64,000 bases of DNA from Diphasiastrum complanatum (GCA_029204225.1 CM055096.1:76762891-76826890); one strand, 5' to 3'; positions 44,110-55,480 are shown, counted from the stretch's first letter. Translations and numbers: made by a program. The notes: generated by a model not told the origin, from the sequence alone.

Positions 44110-45514
44110 AAGAATGTGAGATTGTAGGAATTGGATCCATTCCATTATGTCTTGGATCATCCAAGAAAGTAGATCTAGACAATGTTCTTTATGTACCTTC
44201 TATTACAAAGAACTTGTTAAGTGTTGGTCAACTTATGGATAGTGGATTAGATGTTCATTTCAAGCATGGAGCATGTTCCATCTTGAAGAATGATAAATGT
44301 ATTGCTAATGGCATTAAGCAAGGAAGGTTATTTAAGTTGAATGCTAATGTGATGGTTGGAAGTGTTAACATGGCAAGGGAGGAGCTCTCTCAAGTGGAGC
44401 TATGGCACAAGAGGTTAGGCCATCCTAACTACAAAGCTATGGAGACCATGGTGAACAAAGAGCTAGCAATTGGACTTCCCAAAGCCATATCCAAGTGTGG
44501 CAAGCTTTGTGAAGCTTGTGGACTCTCCAAGTCTCATAAGCAACCTTTCAAGAGATCTTTGACAAGATCTAACTCTCCTCTTGATCTTATTCACTCAGAT
44601 GTTCACTCTTTTTCACATGAATCTAATGGTCGAGCTCTTATGTATGTCACTTTTATTGATGATAAATCAAGATACTCTTGGATTTACCTCTTGTCTAAGA
44701 AAAGTGGATTGTTTGAAACCTTTGTGAAGTTCAAAACTCTTGTAGAAAGCAACTTAATGCTAGCTTGAAAGTATTAAGATGTGATAATGGAGGGAAGTAC
44801 ATCTCCAATAGTATGAAAGAGTTTTGTCAAACTAATGGCATTAGAAGAGAGTTTACTTGCACATACACCCTACAACAAAATGGGGTGGCCGAGAGGAAAA
44901 ATAGAACACTATGTGAGTGTGCTAAAGCATTGAGATTAGATGCATCAATTCCTATTTCATTTTGGGGAGAAGCTATTTTATGTGCAAACTTTCTATGTAA
45001 TAGAATGACTAATAGTGCCATTGGAGGTCTCACACCTTATGAAGCATTGTATGGCAAAAAGCCAAATCTTAGTGATTTGAAAATTTTTGGATGTACTTGT
45101 TATGTACACATTCCTTTAGAAGTAAGGACAAAGGAAGATGCTACTTCATTTAAAGGCATCTTTGTTGGTTATAGTAAAAATAGTAAAGCATATAGGATAT
45201 TTGATCCTATTACCAAGAAAGTTGTTGTAAGTAGAGATGTACTTTTTGATGAATCTCTCAATGACAAAGAGAAGGTACTTTCCAACAACTCTCATCTTAT
45301 CAATGATCGTGCTATGGCCAAGGAGGAGCTTCAAGGACTTGAAGACCAAGAGGATCTTGCTCAAGATCCAAAGGTGCCAAGAAGGTCAACAAGAGTGAGG
45401 GCCGAGCCATCAAGGCTCACTTATAGTGACAAAGGAAAGCAAAGGGAAGATTCTCAACTACACACCTCTTATTCTTTCTTGACTACTATGCTTGAAGAAC
45501 CAACATGTTTTTAA
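44110..45514 (+). pseudogene. Copia-3 protease end and integrase, interrupted
   Basis: The frame to 44768 holds the protease C-terminus and the integrase finger (HKRLGHPNYKAM ... CEACGLSKSH), then HSDVH with the first catalytic aspartate. A frameshift near 44765 separates it from 44765-45514, which holds VLRCDNGGKYISNSM (second aspartate) and QNGVAERKNRTLC (glutamate), then the integrase end and the RSTRVRAEPSRLTYSDKGK linker. The frame ends at TAA 45512-45514. The integrase catalytic triad is present but split. Confidence 0.88.
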
Positions 45515-46363
45515 GAAGCAATTAAGTCTCAAAGTTGGAAGGATGCTATGCAAGTAGAGTTTGATGCTTTGTTGGAAAATCAAACTTGGGATCTTGTTAA
45601 TCTACCTTATGGAAAGAAGCCTCTTACTTGTAAATGGATATCTAGATTGAAGTATAATCAAGATGGTTCCATTCATAAGTATAAAGCAAGACTTGTAGCA
45701 AAAGGTCTTTTACAAGTCAAAGGCATAGATTATGATGAAACCTTTTATCCTGTTGCAAAGCTTGTAACCATTAGATTGATCATATGCCTTGCTACTTCTT
45801 TCAAGTGGGAGCTCTTTCAACTTGATGTGACAAATGCTTTCTTGAATGGATTCTTGGAGGAGGAAATTTACCTGTGCCAACCCGAGGGCTTCATCAAAGA
45901 TGGAGAAGAAGACAAAGTGTGCTTTTTGAAGAAGAGTCTTTATGGGCTCAAGCAAGCACCTAGAGCTTGGTACTCTAGGTTGCATTCTTATATTATTTCC
46001 ATTGGATTTGTTGTAAGTTCTTATGAACCATCATTGTACTACAAATGTAATGATGGAAAGATCATCATTTTGGTTTTATATGTTGATGATATAATTCTCA
46101 CAGGAAATGATCATGATGGCATTATAGTAATTTCCTTGTCTAGTGAGTTTAAAATGGTAGATCTAGGACTTCTAAAGGTCATACTTGGAATAGAAGTTAC
46201 TAGATGCAATGATTTTACTTTCATATGTCAATCTAAGTATGCTGGATCCATCTTAGAAAAGTTTGGCATGAAAGATTGTAAAGGAGTTGAAACTCCCATT
46301 GAACTAAATGTAAAAGTTTCTAAGGAAAGTGATGAAGCATCCTTTGAGGAAATCACTACCTAG
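45515..46363 (+). pseudogene. Copia-3 reverse transcriptase, 3'-truncated
   Basis: It is in the same frame as the preceding piece, separated only by the TAA. It contains QTWDLVNLPYGKKPLTCKW, DYDETFYPVAKLVTIRL, SLYGLKQAPRAWYSRL and the catalytic LYVDDIIL (near 46078-46101). It ends at EITT, where the deletion junction joins LTR sequence. RNase H is absent. Confidence 0.9.
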
Positions 46364-46468
46364 CTATCTAATCTTGTGTAGATTGATATGTTGATCTAAT
46401 CTAACATCCAATCACACTTGTGGATCTGATGCAAATCTATTTTTGGTCCATTTTGCTGTACTTTGACA
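46364..46468 (+). repeat. Copia-3 3' LTR remnant (about 105 bp)
   Basis: Matches the last 105 or so bases of the 5' LTR (from CTATCTAATCTTGTGTAG to the end, here CTTTGACA). TAACC follows at 46469-46473. Confidence 0.88.
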
Positions 46469-46473
46469 TAACC

Positions 46474-47060
46474 TAGTTGAGAAATTTATCGCTTAATATA
46501 TTTTTCAAACTTGAATTGTACTCCAAAACATAGATTAACAATTGGAAAATTGATTATCTCTGAGTACTTGTTTGATATGAAAGTCAAACTAAGGATAATG
46601 ACTTCCTAGGTTATTATTAAAAGTTAAAGGAACTGTTCTTGTAATTCTTTCATGTCTTGAGGAGCTTCTAAGGATAGAAGCAGTTTAAGGAGGGAAGAAT
46701 GTTATGGCCATATTCGGATAAGGACCTGGAATTGTCCTAATGTGGTAGACCGGCCCTCCAGTACTCGAGATTGTTGGTCACGCCATGATTTGATTCCATG
46801 TCAAGGCCAATTTGTGACTAATAACCTTGAGAGGACCCAGACACTCTAATTGAGACATATGGAGTATTGCATGTTTGTGTAATGGATATAGACACGAGGA
46901 CTGCATGAAGAGGTGTGATTTATTTATAGTTGACCTGCATGGGGGTTGCATGGTTTCATGCATAGGACTCGACTCTCTATATAATGAGGTAGGGATTCTC
47001 CCGTCGACATATTGGGTTTAGTTACCAGTTCCTCTCTTCTCCTTTTGCTTCACATGGCAT
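46474..47060 (+). repeat. Possible gypsy 3' end: purine tract and LTR start
   Basis: AAGGAGGGAAGAA (46687-46699) is a good polypurine tract and is followed by TGTTATGGCCATA, a plausible LTR start at 46700. The LTR would extend to about 47053, where TTCACA is followed by TGGCATGGC. No coding region of this element was found upstream and no partner LTR was seen. Confidence 0.4.
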
Positions 47061-47139
47061 GGCTTGGGGGCTAAATTCAGGTTTGATCTAGGATTGGTTG
47101 TGCAGTTTGGATCCATAGTCTCTTCTATTGTGTTCTCCT

Positions 47140-47660
47140 ATCCTCATCTTAGGGGCAATCCTTTAGGGTCATTATATTGGAACTCTTGGACTAGACTCTC
47201 TAGAGTCTGGGGCTTCTTAAAAAAATGTTTGATGCTCTTGTTTGCTTGGTCTTGGCCCACATCCATGTTTGTTGCTTTGTCATATGAGAGGGTTTCTTGG
47301 GATATTAAATCCAAATGGTTCCTCGGTTCACCAATTTGTGATGCCAACTCCTCAGCCAATTGACGCTCATCATTTTGCTTCCCCAATTCACTGATGAGGT
47401 TGATGATTGGATCTATGTAACTTTTATGCTTGACCTCGAAATCCTAGAACAGTTTCTCCTATGCTTGTAGCTTTTGCAAGGATCACTTATTTCCAATGCT
47501 CAATCTTTTTCTGTTCTGTTTTGATCCTGATTTGCAAGGCTTGATTTTGTCTTTGTAGAAGTGGTACCATGGCCTGATAGGATCTGATACTAGTGGCATC
47601 CATATCTAACTGCATCTTGGCCATCTTGGCCTTTCTGAGAAGACTTAGGTGTCCTCTGTG
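47140..47660 (-). pseudogene. Decayed coiled-coil ORF
   Basis: Minus strand. MQLDMDATSIRSYQAMVPLL then QRQNQALQIRIKTEQKKIEHW (about 47610-47490), a stop, and then GKQNDERQLAEELASQIG ... QANKSIKHFF (47386-47144). The composition suggests an alpha-helical coiled coil. Family unknown; compare 2870-3860 and 54880-55480. Confidence 0.35.
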
Positions 47661-48899
47661 AATGCTTTGGAGATGCTTGGGAATGCTGGAAAGTGTCTGA
47701 AAGTTTTTGATAGCATCTCTTTAGCAGGAGTGAGTTTTAGTGCATTCCCACCTCCTTATATAACCCCCCCCCCCCCACCTCTCCAAATTTGGGGAACATA
47801 TATGCTAGGTATTAGAATGACTAAAAAAGATAATCTAAGATCAATGGTGACAATGGAGAACTCATATGGGGTCATTCACACATGTGGGAAACTCAAATAG
47901 GGCTAAAAATGGCCAAAATTTTTAGTTCAACTAAAAAAACCACTAAAACTCAATTTTTGGGTGTTTGGATGGGGATCTAGGTTCTCTTATTCGGCAGTAG
48001 ATCTAGCATGTTGAGACGTATAAAATATGAAAGGGGAGAACCTAGATGTCAATTTCACACGTGTGGGGAGTCTGTTTAGTGATTTTTTGAAAATGGGTTC
48101 CCCACAAAAACTCGTTGGGAGGCTTGGCTTGCTTGACTCACTATTGAAAGAGCATATTATGAGTCTAATGTGAAGAGGGTGAACCTAGATCTCACGTCTA
48201 TCCAACACGTTTGGATGTTGGATTCTAACGTCCCAAATTAGAAAAAAAATAAAAAATGCGTAAAAAATAGCGCGCACATTTTTATCGGGTTGTTCTTGGA
48301 GTTAGGTTCTTGGAGAAGCGATGTTCATGAATTGTTTTTAAAACAATATTTTTAAGTTGCATTCAACATTTGGATCAAACAACAAGCTAAGCATGAGGTA
48401 CTTTTCATTCTATATTTTATTGCATTACTTCATGTCCATTATGAATGACAATACTATATTGCATTGCTTTATGCACATCATAAATTTCATTTCTATAAAT
48501 GATATTGATTCTTGTTTTGAAATCCGACAATGCACATGGTTTTGAATTCTTAGCTGGTTATTACGTCAATCCACATCTCGAAATTTGACATTGCAATTTT
48601 TTAAAAAAGAACATTGCACATATAAAAGCAATGGCAATATAGCACGATCATTTGCAATAACAATATTTTCATAATATCAACCAATGTATTACAAAATCGA
48701 TGCTTTAATGTCGCATGAGTCTTTCTAGATCTAACATCAACTAAAACTTATAAACCTAATCTACTTGTCATCGCCGTGACGTCTAGTTTGCATGAACACA
48801 AGCAAACAAACTACATTAATATTTAATGCTTGATCGTATTAAATAAAATAAAATTGACGTCAGAATACAAACCACATTAGTATGAATACAAAAACTAGT
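47661..48899. other. Unassigned sequence, probably including the inner end of CACTA-2
   Basis: It holds a C-run (47767-47777), a CACACGTGTG at 48056-48065 and two diverged copies of GAGAACCTAGAT (48035 and 48179). No gene was recognised. The distal terminus of CACTA-2 should be near here, but I could not find its inverted repeat. Confidence 0.3.
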
Positions 48900-50040
48900 A
48901 CTTACATTTGGAGGATGACCCTCGCTCTTTAGTTTATCGACTAATTCGTACTCCTCCTTATAAGTTGGCAGACGTCCATAGTCTGCCAACTATCCATGCA
49001 TTCAATTTAAGTTGAAATTAATTTAGGGCTACGTTGGAGCAGCTAGTCATAATGCATATTAAAAAATAAAAGCATATGAAATCAAAGATAAACTATAAGA
49101 GTAGTGTAGGTTCACTTAGCATGCTTGCTTGCAATCTCACCTTTCTGCTCGAGACCAACCTAGGATTGCCTATCCCATGCATCCTAGCGGTCATGGCATC
49201 TTTTTGAATCTTGTATTTATCTGGTGTTCATTCATCCACTTTTACACGGTTCCAATTACTTCTTGAACACTAGGAGGGCTTGGATTGCCCGTCCCTATAA
49301 GCTCGTTGTGCCATATCACGACGATGCCTAATCTATAAGCTCATATGCTTATGAATTTCCTTCTCCTCGAATTCCTCTTCTTGTTGGAATTTGTCACGAA
49401 GGATACCAATAACCTAGCGTTTATCAGTGGTAGGTTGTTCGGACCATTTACTAAACAATCTATCGCCAAAATGGTGTTGGCATAAAGAATAGATCCGGAC
49501 CTAAATCCTAGATTTAAGGTGAAAAACTGACCAACTAGCTATCTACCAAGCATGACTCTAGGAAATAGACTAGGGTTTTATACTAGGGAAAAAGGCTGAG
49601 TTGACCTTATTACATGCTGGAAGTCGAATTTGCTATGTACTCCAAGCTCCCATAGTGAGAAGATAGAATATTTTTGGAACTCATTGGCAATCTCAAGCTA
49701 CTCCACTATGTACATTAACTTTTTGTGATCCAATGCAACCAAATCAATTTCTACTTGTTTCTCAGCTTGAAGGCCGTACTACAGCCTGTAGTACACACTT
49801 GTGGGCTCAGATCTCAATGTTGATCAATGCTTTTGATTGTTAATGCTTGTTGTAATTATATTACCTTGAGGATCCACGTCATAATAAGGATTTGTAGATG
49901 ACTCTTCGGTGGGGACGGGAGCTGCGGCCACTTGTGAGGGACCACCCTCATCTCGGCTAAGCATACTTTGTAGTTTTGCTTTTTGTTCAGATTTTAATGA
50001 TTCATATAAATTTTTAACATAATCTCCCGAGCTTTACCAC
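48900..50040 (-). pseudogene. CACTA-2 second ORF (accessory transposase-like)
   Basis: Read on the minus strand. The start is lost (the ATG-bearing bases present in CACTA-1 are missing). It then reads SGDYVKNLYESLKSEQKAKL and TEESSTNPYYDVDPQ to about 49865. Next is about 350 bp full of stops, absent from CACTA-1 and possibly an intron or insertion. Then follow LYSLCQHHFGDRLFSKWSEQ (near 49490) and QQEEEFEEKEIHKH. A C-terminal part with stops follows (YKIQKDAMTARMHGIGNPRL near 49220-49160; LADYGRLPTYKEEYELVDKL near 48990-48930). It extends the partial copy in CACTA-1. Function inferred as a subterminal-repeat binding protein. Confidence 0.6.
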
Positions 50041-50114
50041 TGCCTGATTACTACATTCATAAACATACAATACCTTACAATAAACCCTAATATATTGAAA
50101 TGAAGTAGAAAAAA

Positions 50115-50593
50115 AATCGCCCTCAATCACTCCAAAGACGCTCCAATTTGCAAAAAGCCAGAGTGAGAGAGAAAGCACTGGATCGCGTGAATACGAAAAA
50201 CCAAGTAGTTGTCGGAATCCGATGACTTCAAAACCGTCGAAATTCAACATCCATGCCCATTCCAGGCCCGGACGACAGGTCCCAGATGCCGTGGACAGGT
50301 TTTTTGATTGCCGACATGGACGTCGGATTCCGACATCCACGTCAGATTACACGTATTTTTTTTTGAAAAAACATGCCAGGTCATATCCGCGTTTGAATGT
50401 CGGAATCCGACATGTCAGATTCTGACATGCCTTTCAAAAACTGGTTGCCACCCATATTTCCTGATCGCCAGACTCTGATTTTCAGATTTTTTACTAGGAC
50501 GTCGTATTCCGACATGTCAGATTGCGACGGATTATGAAATTTTTGAGCATACGTCAGATGCCCATGTCGGAATCTGCGCGATATGTTATTGTG
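50115..50593 (-). repeat. CACTA-2 terminal and subterminal repeat region
   Basis: Inverted counterpart of 5775-6275, with several GTCGGAATCCGAC-like units in both orientations, for example near 50215, 50325, 50400 and 50505, and the GAGCGTCTTTGGAGTGATTG block at its inner edge. Confidence 0.8.
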
Positions 50594-50737
50594 ACATTTT
50601 ACTCTTTGAAACAAGAAAGAACGAGAATGCTAACCCTGAAAATAGACACAAAAAGAGAGAACAATATACAAGTCAAGTGAAAAGGAGCAAAAAAAAAAGC
50701 AAAACAAAAATAGATACAAAATAAGGTGGAGAGAATT

Positions 50738-50945
50738 TTATGTAGCAGGTGGGAAGTGGTAGTAATCCCTTAAGCGACTACCATTTACCAATGTTGGTAA
50801 TGGGATTCCTTCCAAGGTGGCAAGTTGCACATCACTATTTTCATAAATCTTTGTTACCTTGTATGAACCCAAGCTTGAAATTTTTAGTTTGTCTTTTGTG
50901 ACCTTGCTCTGATACATTAGAGCTAATTCATCCTTATGTAAGTCC
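50738..50945 (-). pseudogene. Gypsy-B integrase C-terminal fragment
   Basis: On the minus strand, one frame reads DELALMYQSKVTKDKLKISS, LGSYKVTKIYENSDVQLATL and NGSRLRDYYHFP, then a stop at 50738-50740. This is the GPYKV ... LETLDG ... NGSRLK pattern at the end of many plant gypsy integrases. It lies directly after the post-protease linker, so RT, RNase H and most of the integrase are deleted. Confidence 0.72.
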
Positions 50946-51342
50946 TTTTCTTTAGGACATTATCATCTAGGCTGATTACTGAGTACCATGGGAGGAGCTC
51001 TTCTTCACAAGGTTCTGGTGCTGGTTCTAATGGGAGCCATGATAGTTCGACCATGTTCACTCCAATTTCGATCTTGTCATCAAGGGTGATAGATTTTTGG
51101 TTTGAGGGTTTCAATTTAGGCTCTCGATTGGTTTCTTGGAATAGGGAGATAAAGCCTTTTACGGAGGTCATACAATTGACTATAGCTAGAGCCTCAATCA
51201 AATTGATGATATTAGTATCAGAAACTTGATGGATTCCTACTTGTGATGCTTCTTTCGGTCTCGGTTGATTAGTGGTGGATGAATTTGTCCCTTCTAATGG
51301 GCTAGTAGGCTTGATCGTCCAAGTATTTGGATCAACTCTCAC
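50923..51342 (-). pseudogene. Gypsy-B post-protease linker
   Basis: 139 open codons on the minus strand containing MTSVKGFISLFQETNREPKL and NMVELSWLPLEPAPE, then EEELLPWYSVISLDDN. The position matches the gypsy-A segment at 13589-12854. In gypsy elements this stretch connects protease to RT. Here the RT is missing. No catalytic motif was seen. Confidence 0.5.
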
Positions 51343-51411
51343 AACTCATTCTCGATTCTCAAGTGTGATTCGGTATGTAGCCCAGTCATGGCGTACTTTG
51401 GCTAACTTCAA

Positions 51412-51680
51412 CTAGGGTCTTCCTAATATAAGCCAATAAGATGAGGTTGTTCTTGGAAGATCTACGATAGTGAAGTTAATGACAAAATGAAGATCTTCGC
51501 ATTTCACATGTACATTCTCCACCATTCTCATGGGCTTGACGCAGCTCTGATCAGCAAGTTTTATAGAAAAACCTATGGGCTTTAAGGCACTCAGTCCCAC
51601 TCTTGGTATATGTGTGTAGAAATAATGTTTACACTTAAACCACCATCAATAACGGCAACTACTGAGGGAAGGTTCTTGTG
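51412..51680 (-). pseudogene. Gypsy-B aspartic protease C-terminal part
   Basis: On the minus strand, near 51660-51620, VAVIDGGLSVNIISTH-like sequence (degenerate, broken by frame changes) precedes the frame 51600-51412. That frame contains IKLADQSCVKPMRMVENVHV and ends SSYWLILGRP, the conserved block after the flap of gypsy proteases. The active-site half is poorly preserved. Confidence 0.55.
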
Positions 51681-51911
51681 TAAACATGTAGGTTAACATT
51701 ACTTTTTTCGTTTTCCCAAGTGGCACCTATGGCCATCACAAATTGGTCATCATAACTTTCTCCATCCATGCCAGGGTCCTGTAGGTGTATCTTTTGCCCC
51801 TAACCATGTGGTTAAGGCTTGTTGTAGGGGTTTGGAATTCTTCAAAACATCACCTAAGGGTAGGGTGACATGATTGGACAGTAAGGCAGTTAAGGCCTCG
51901 ATTCCACTCCC

Positions 51912-52256
51912 TTATGGTTCTAGGGAGACAAAAGGTTCTTCATCTAGCTCAGGTTGGATAAGTCCTTCCTGGTTCATGGATGAGTTAGGAGCATTTACAA
52001 CTTGTTCAAAGTGTTTAGGTGAATCCATAGGTTCTATTGGCTGATTGAGATCACCAATAGGAGCCTTAGCTTGCTCCTCTTGTATCGACTTTTTCACCTT
52101 GATGTAACGATCCTTCTCTTTTTGAGGGTTGGGGTACTCTCCTGGTCTAGTGGATTTAGTGTAATGGTTTATGGTATGGGGTTGACTATGCTCCTTGTTC
52201 AAAACTCTCTCTACCACTGGGGGTTTCTTCAAGCGCTCGTGTCTAAACGTAGACAT
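51912..52256 (-). pseudogene. Gypsy-B gag-protease linker
   Basis: 114 open codons, charged and proline-rich (VVERVLNKEHSQPH, DRYIKVKKSIQEEQAKAPIG). It has no recognised domain. It lies between zinc knuckle and protease, as in gypsy-A. Confidence 0.4.
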
Positions 52257-52792
52257 GGGCTCCTAGTTTTGTGACCTTGGCTCTCCTTTCATGTACAAAT
52301 CGTTGCGATATTGACAGGTTCATCAACTTGTGGCTCTACTGGTCAAGATGGGCAATCTTTGAAACAATGGCCATGGCTACATTCTCTCCAGATAGGGATG
52401 TATGTTCCTTTATATGGACACTTAGCGATGCAGTGGTTTTCTCCACAGTCGTAACACTAGATTGGTGTTCTATCCCCGTAGAAATATTTTTGAGAAGTAA
52501 ACAAGAGATAGATAGAAGCTTTAGTCTCATCTGCAGAAAAATCCTTGATCCTCAAGTAAGAACATATTTTCAAAGTGGAACTCTAGTGGGGTAGAGGGTC
52601 CTAACTTGTCATGGCAAAATTTGCTGGAATGATTTGGCGGTTCATTTGAGGGCTAGGTTGACGAACTACTAATGCTGGTGCTAATTTATTATGTCCAAGT
52701 AGCACTAAGCATTATTGGGGTGCCTGTTGGAACACGGGCCTCTGATAACTTGTAACTTGGGGACCCTGTTTTTGCATCCTCCATTGGTATTG

Positions 52793-53254
52793 TCATGCAA
52801 CGACTTGTATTTTCAGATTATAGATATACATAGATGTATCATGATTATTGGTGTTGCAAAATATGCGAAAGCATTGGGCTAGCTCTCTATTCTGTGGGCA
52901 CTCATTTGTGGTGTGATTTTGCTGGCATGTAGGACACCAAACATTATCACGTTTGGGGATTTGATTGGTAGTAGGCCCTTGTGATGTGGTATTTTTCAAC
53001 TTTTGTTCAAAATATTTGGAAAACTTATCCATATGTGTCTGGTGGGTTTTGTTCATGGCCTCAAGTTTCTGCAACAACAATTGTGTGGCAACATCAGAGG
53101 AATCCTTCAACTTGGGATCTATGGCTTTGGTCAGTAACAATGGCTCGCAAACATTAGAGCTCATATTCTTCATCAAAGCCTTCATCTTCTTTGTGGATGG
53201 CATCATCCATAGCATCACATAAGGTAGCATAGGTTTCTGGCAGTCTAAATTCAC
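52793..53254 (-). pseudogene. Gypsy-B gag C-terminus with zinc knuckle
   Basis: The frame contains a helical segment (LLLQKLEAMNKTHQTHMDKF) and then NVWCPTCQQNHTTNECPQNR, matching the gypsy-A motif in sequence and position. It overlaps the end of the gag frame, consistent with one frameshift. Confidence 0.65.
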
Positions 53255-53582
53255 ACTTGGTAGATTTTAGAAGGCCAGGCATGAACCACATGAGCACAAC
53301 CTGATCAGATGCTAAGTGGGCAGGGCATTCAATATTAAGACGTTTGAGTCGCTCGATATACTCACATACCCTCTCTTCCTTTCTCATCTTGATCTTACTA
53401 AGCAACAAGAATGGGCTCTCAAGGAATCTAGATGATTTGAATCTTTTAACGAATGAGAGATTCTCACTCGTTTCATTCATGAGTTTCTCTTCTGGAGTTG
53501 TCTCTCCATAGACTTCACATGCTTCCTCATAAATTTGAAGATAGCATGTGGGGTCAGTAGTACCAACATACCGTGGGATCAA
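53154..53582 (-). pseudogene. Gypsy-B Gag core
   Basis: 142 open codons. IPRYVGTTDPTCYLQIYEEA is followed, after a deletion of the AKEWY block, by VKRFKSSRFLESPFLLLSKI, VCEYIERLKRLNIECPAHL, VLMWFMPGLLKSTKCEFR and an acidic end. It is clearly the same kind of protein as gypsy-A gag (15662-15126). Confidence 0.72.
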
Positions 53583-53590
53583 GTCTAGAA

Positions 53591-53930
53591 GTTTGTCGAT
53601 TATGTGGGATAGCTCTTGGTAATGGTACAGCTTAGGCCAGGGGATTGGGGATCCTTTGGGTTCATGGTGCCTCAGGTGGCACTGGATTATTGGCAGCCAT
53701 GCTTAACTGCTTTTGATACATAGGACCGAGAACCAAGAAGCAAGGTCACTTGCATGAGATGGCTTGAAGCTCCAAAGGGACCCTTGCCCCTTGCTTTTTG
53801 AGAATGCGTCAACATATCAATGGCAAAAAAAGACAATTCATGTGGTTTTATAATGATAGTGTGGGTCACACCTAAATGCCATGCTCATAAATTGTTTGTG
53901 GGCACCTAGAAGTACCTTCCATATGGCTAG
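53591..53930. other. Junction of gypsy-B leader and copia-D tail
   Basis: Includes a 60-codon minus-strand frame (53869-53687) of no known family, probably gypsy-B leader. No LTR boundary was seen. Confidence 0.3.
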
Positions 53931-54054
53931 TACAAACATAAACAATAATGAATGTGTGGCTGATGTGCTCACTAAACCTCTTCAAAGATCAATATTTGTA
54001 AAGTTAAGAACCTCTCTTGGAGTGATTAGTATATCTATATTAGATCCAAACTAG
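53931..54054 (+). pseudogene. Copia-D RNase H C-terminus
   Basis: In one frame: NNNECVADVLTKPLQRSIFV, KLRTSLGVISISILDPN and a stop at 54052-54054. ADVLTKPL is the near-terminal RNase H block of copia elements (ADLLTKPLS in copia-1). Everything upstream is missing. Confidence 0.85.
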
Positions 54055-54056
54055 TT

Positions 54057-54067
54057 GTGAGGAGGAG
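54057..54067 (+). other. Copia-D polypurine tract
   Basis: GTGAGGAGGAG directly precedes the LTR start TGTTAAAATTC at 54068. Confidence 0.75.
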
Positions 54068-54273
54068 TGTTAAAATTCACAAGCTAGTTTGGACCAACTT
54101 TGATCACATGCATTTCAAAGGCACCTTTGAAATAAGGCCAAAGAGTGCTTAGATAGGGTAGAGATAAAATTTCTCATGGGAACGAACCTCTGCATGACAA
54201 CTAACTTCATCTCCTTGGTGCTTGTGAGATTGGATCTAGGGTTGAGGGTAGGATAGGAAATGTCCACTACACT

Positions 54274-54372
<99 letters not shown>

Positions 54373-54880
54373 AAGTATAACAAAGATCAATTCCAACAAT
54401 CAACAAATCCAAAGACCAAGATCCAAATAAAGCATGAGAGATGGAGCAAGAAAAAAGAGAAAGGACATCCAATTTCAATTTGATAGAGGTTGAACCTACT
54501 TTATTGAAATGAAGATGTAGAAATGAATCACAAAGCACCACTATATACAATGGATTTTAGGGCTTTGACCTCAAATCCTATTGGCCAATTTCCACCTCAT
54601 TATTTGAAATTTGAAATTTGGGGGAAACCCTTTTTTATTCATGAACTTGACTATTAGGCCTTGCGACATTTAATTATCACAAAGGCCTAAAGTCCTTTAC
54701 TCTTAACTAATCAAATAACTATGTGATCATCGGATTGGACTTACACACGTAGGGTGTCAAATCCCTCTCACTTATTTACTATGGTTAGGGTTGCCTCAAT
54801 ATTTACAAACCTTCCAATAGTATCCCACACCAAAACTGGTGTCGGTCCCATGACACCTCGTGTGATTATTACTTGGGGCT
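54068..54880 (+). repeat. Copia-D 3' LTR containing a (CT)n tract
   Basis: The LTR begins TGTTAAAATTCACAAGC at 54068; its end was not identified, so the right limit is arbitrary. An almost perfect (CT)n microsatellite of about 90 bases lies at 54276-54367. Open frames here that encode RERERE or LSLSLS are artefacts. Confidence 0.6.
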
Positions 54881-55480
54881 CTGGTTCGGACCTTGACTTG
54901 ATCTTGAGCGTTGATCAAAGCATCCTAGAGCTTGGCGGTATAATTCTCCAATGCTTCTTCTTGATTTTTGGCCTCTTTGAGTTGGGCCTCAGTGTTGCTT
55001 TGCAATCTTTAGCTCCTTATTGATCTGTATCAGCTTCTGGCTTATCAACATATTTTTCGAGCCAAGATCAGATATCCACTTTTTCATTATAGATTTTCCC
55101 TCTATCATATTCTGGATCATTCGTCCTAGTTGTGTATGAATTCCCAAGATGTCATCAGAATCAAGAGAGACTAGGGAGCATGGTAGTTTTTCTCTTCAAG
55201 TGTATCATCACCCTCGAACCCGTCTGGGACTTGTGCGTCGAATGTCTTTGGAGATCTGACCGCAGATTGGATTGCGATGGTGTCTGGTGCTTGGAATGTT
55301 GGCACTGGATCTGGTATTTAGTCTGACTGTTGTGTAGAATCCAAGTTCTGAGAGGCATCTTAGAACTTCCCATTCCAAGGGAGTTGGGATCCAAGGGCGC
55401 AGGGCTCTGAGGCATAATAAATTGCTCATCATCCTCGAGGGGCTTGGAATCATCGAAAGGTTCCAAAAAACACTAAGTGG
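54881..55480 (-). pseudogene. Decayed coiled-coil ORF
   Basis: On the minus strand, SLKEDDEQFIMPQSPAPLDP-like N-terminal sequence (55466-55161) leads into a helical stretch with MLISQKLIQINKELK near 55050-55000 and several stops. It resembles in character the remnants at 2870-3860 and 47140-47660. Identity unknown. Confidence 0.33.

Larger units (their letters stand above)
41791..46468 (+). mobile_element. Copia-3: copia element with 3' deletion
   Basis: It is bounded by TAACC duplications. It keeps a full 5' LTR, primer-binding site, gag, protease, integrase and most of RT, but RNase H and all except about 105 bases of the 3' LTR are gone. The junction is near 46363, where RT sequence joins LTR sequence within a short shared CTATC. 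Several stops and frameshifts inactivate the proteins. Confidence 0.9.
48900..50593 (-). mobile_element. CACTA-2: internal-deletion derivative of a CACTA element
   Basis: In reverse orientation to CACTA-1. Its terminus (complement of CACAATAACATATCGCGC) ends at 50593. The subterminal region with GTCGGAATCCGAC-like repeats (50593-50115) is followed directly, at about 50110-50117, by the leader of the second ORF. In CACTA-1 these two points are 6275 and about 12283. The transposase gene and microsatellite block are therefore absent. Deletion derivatives of this kind (compare dSpm) move only with transposase supplied in trans. The inner end is not defined. Confidence 0.75.
50738..53590 (-). mobile_element. 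Gypsy-B: Ty3/gypsy remnant with gag, protease and integrase tail
   Basis: Minus-strand order: gag (53582-53154), zinc knuckle (about 52970-52880), linker (52256-51912), protease (about 51660-51412), post-protease linker (51342-50923) and integrase tail (50945-50738). Frames are broken between each part. No LTR or primer-binding site was identified for this copy. It abuts CACTA-2 on its left. Confidence 0.72.
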
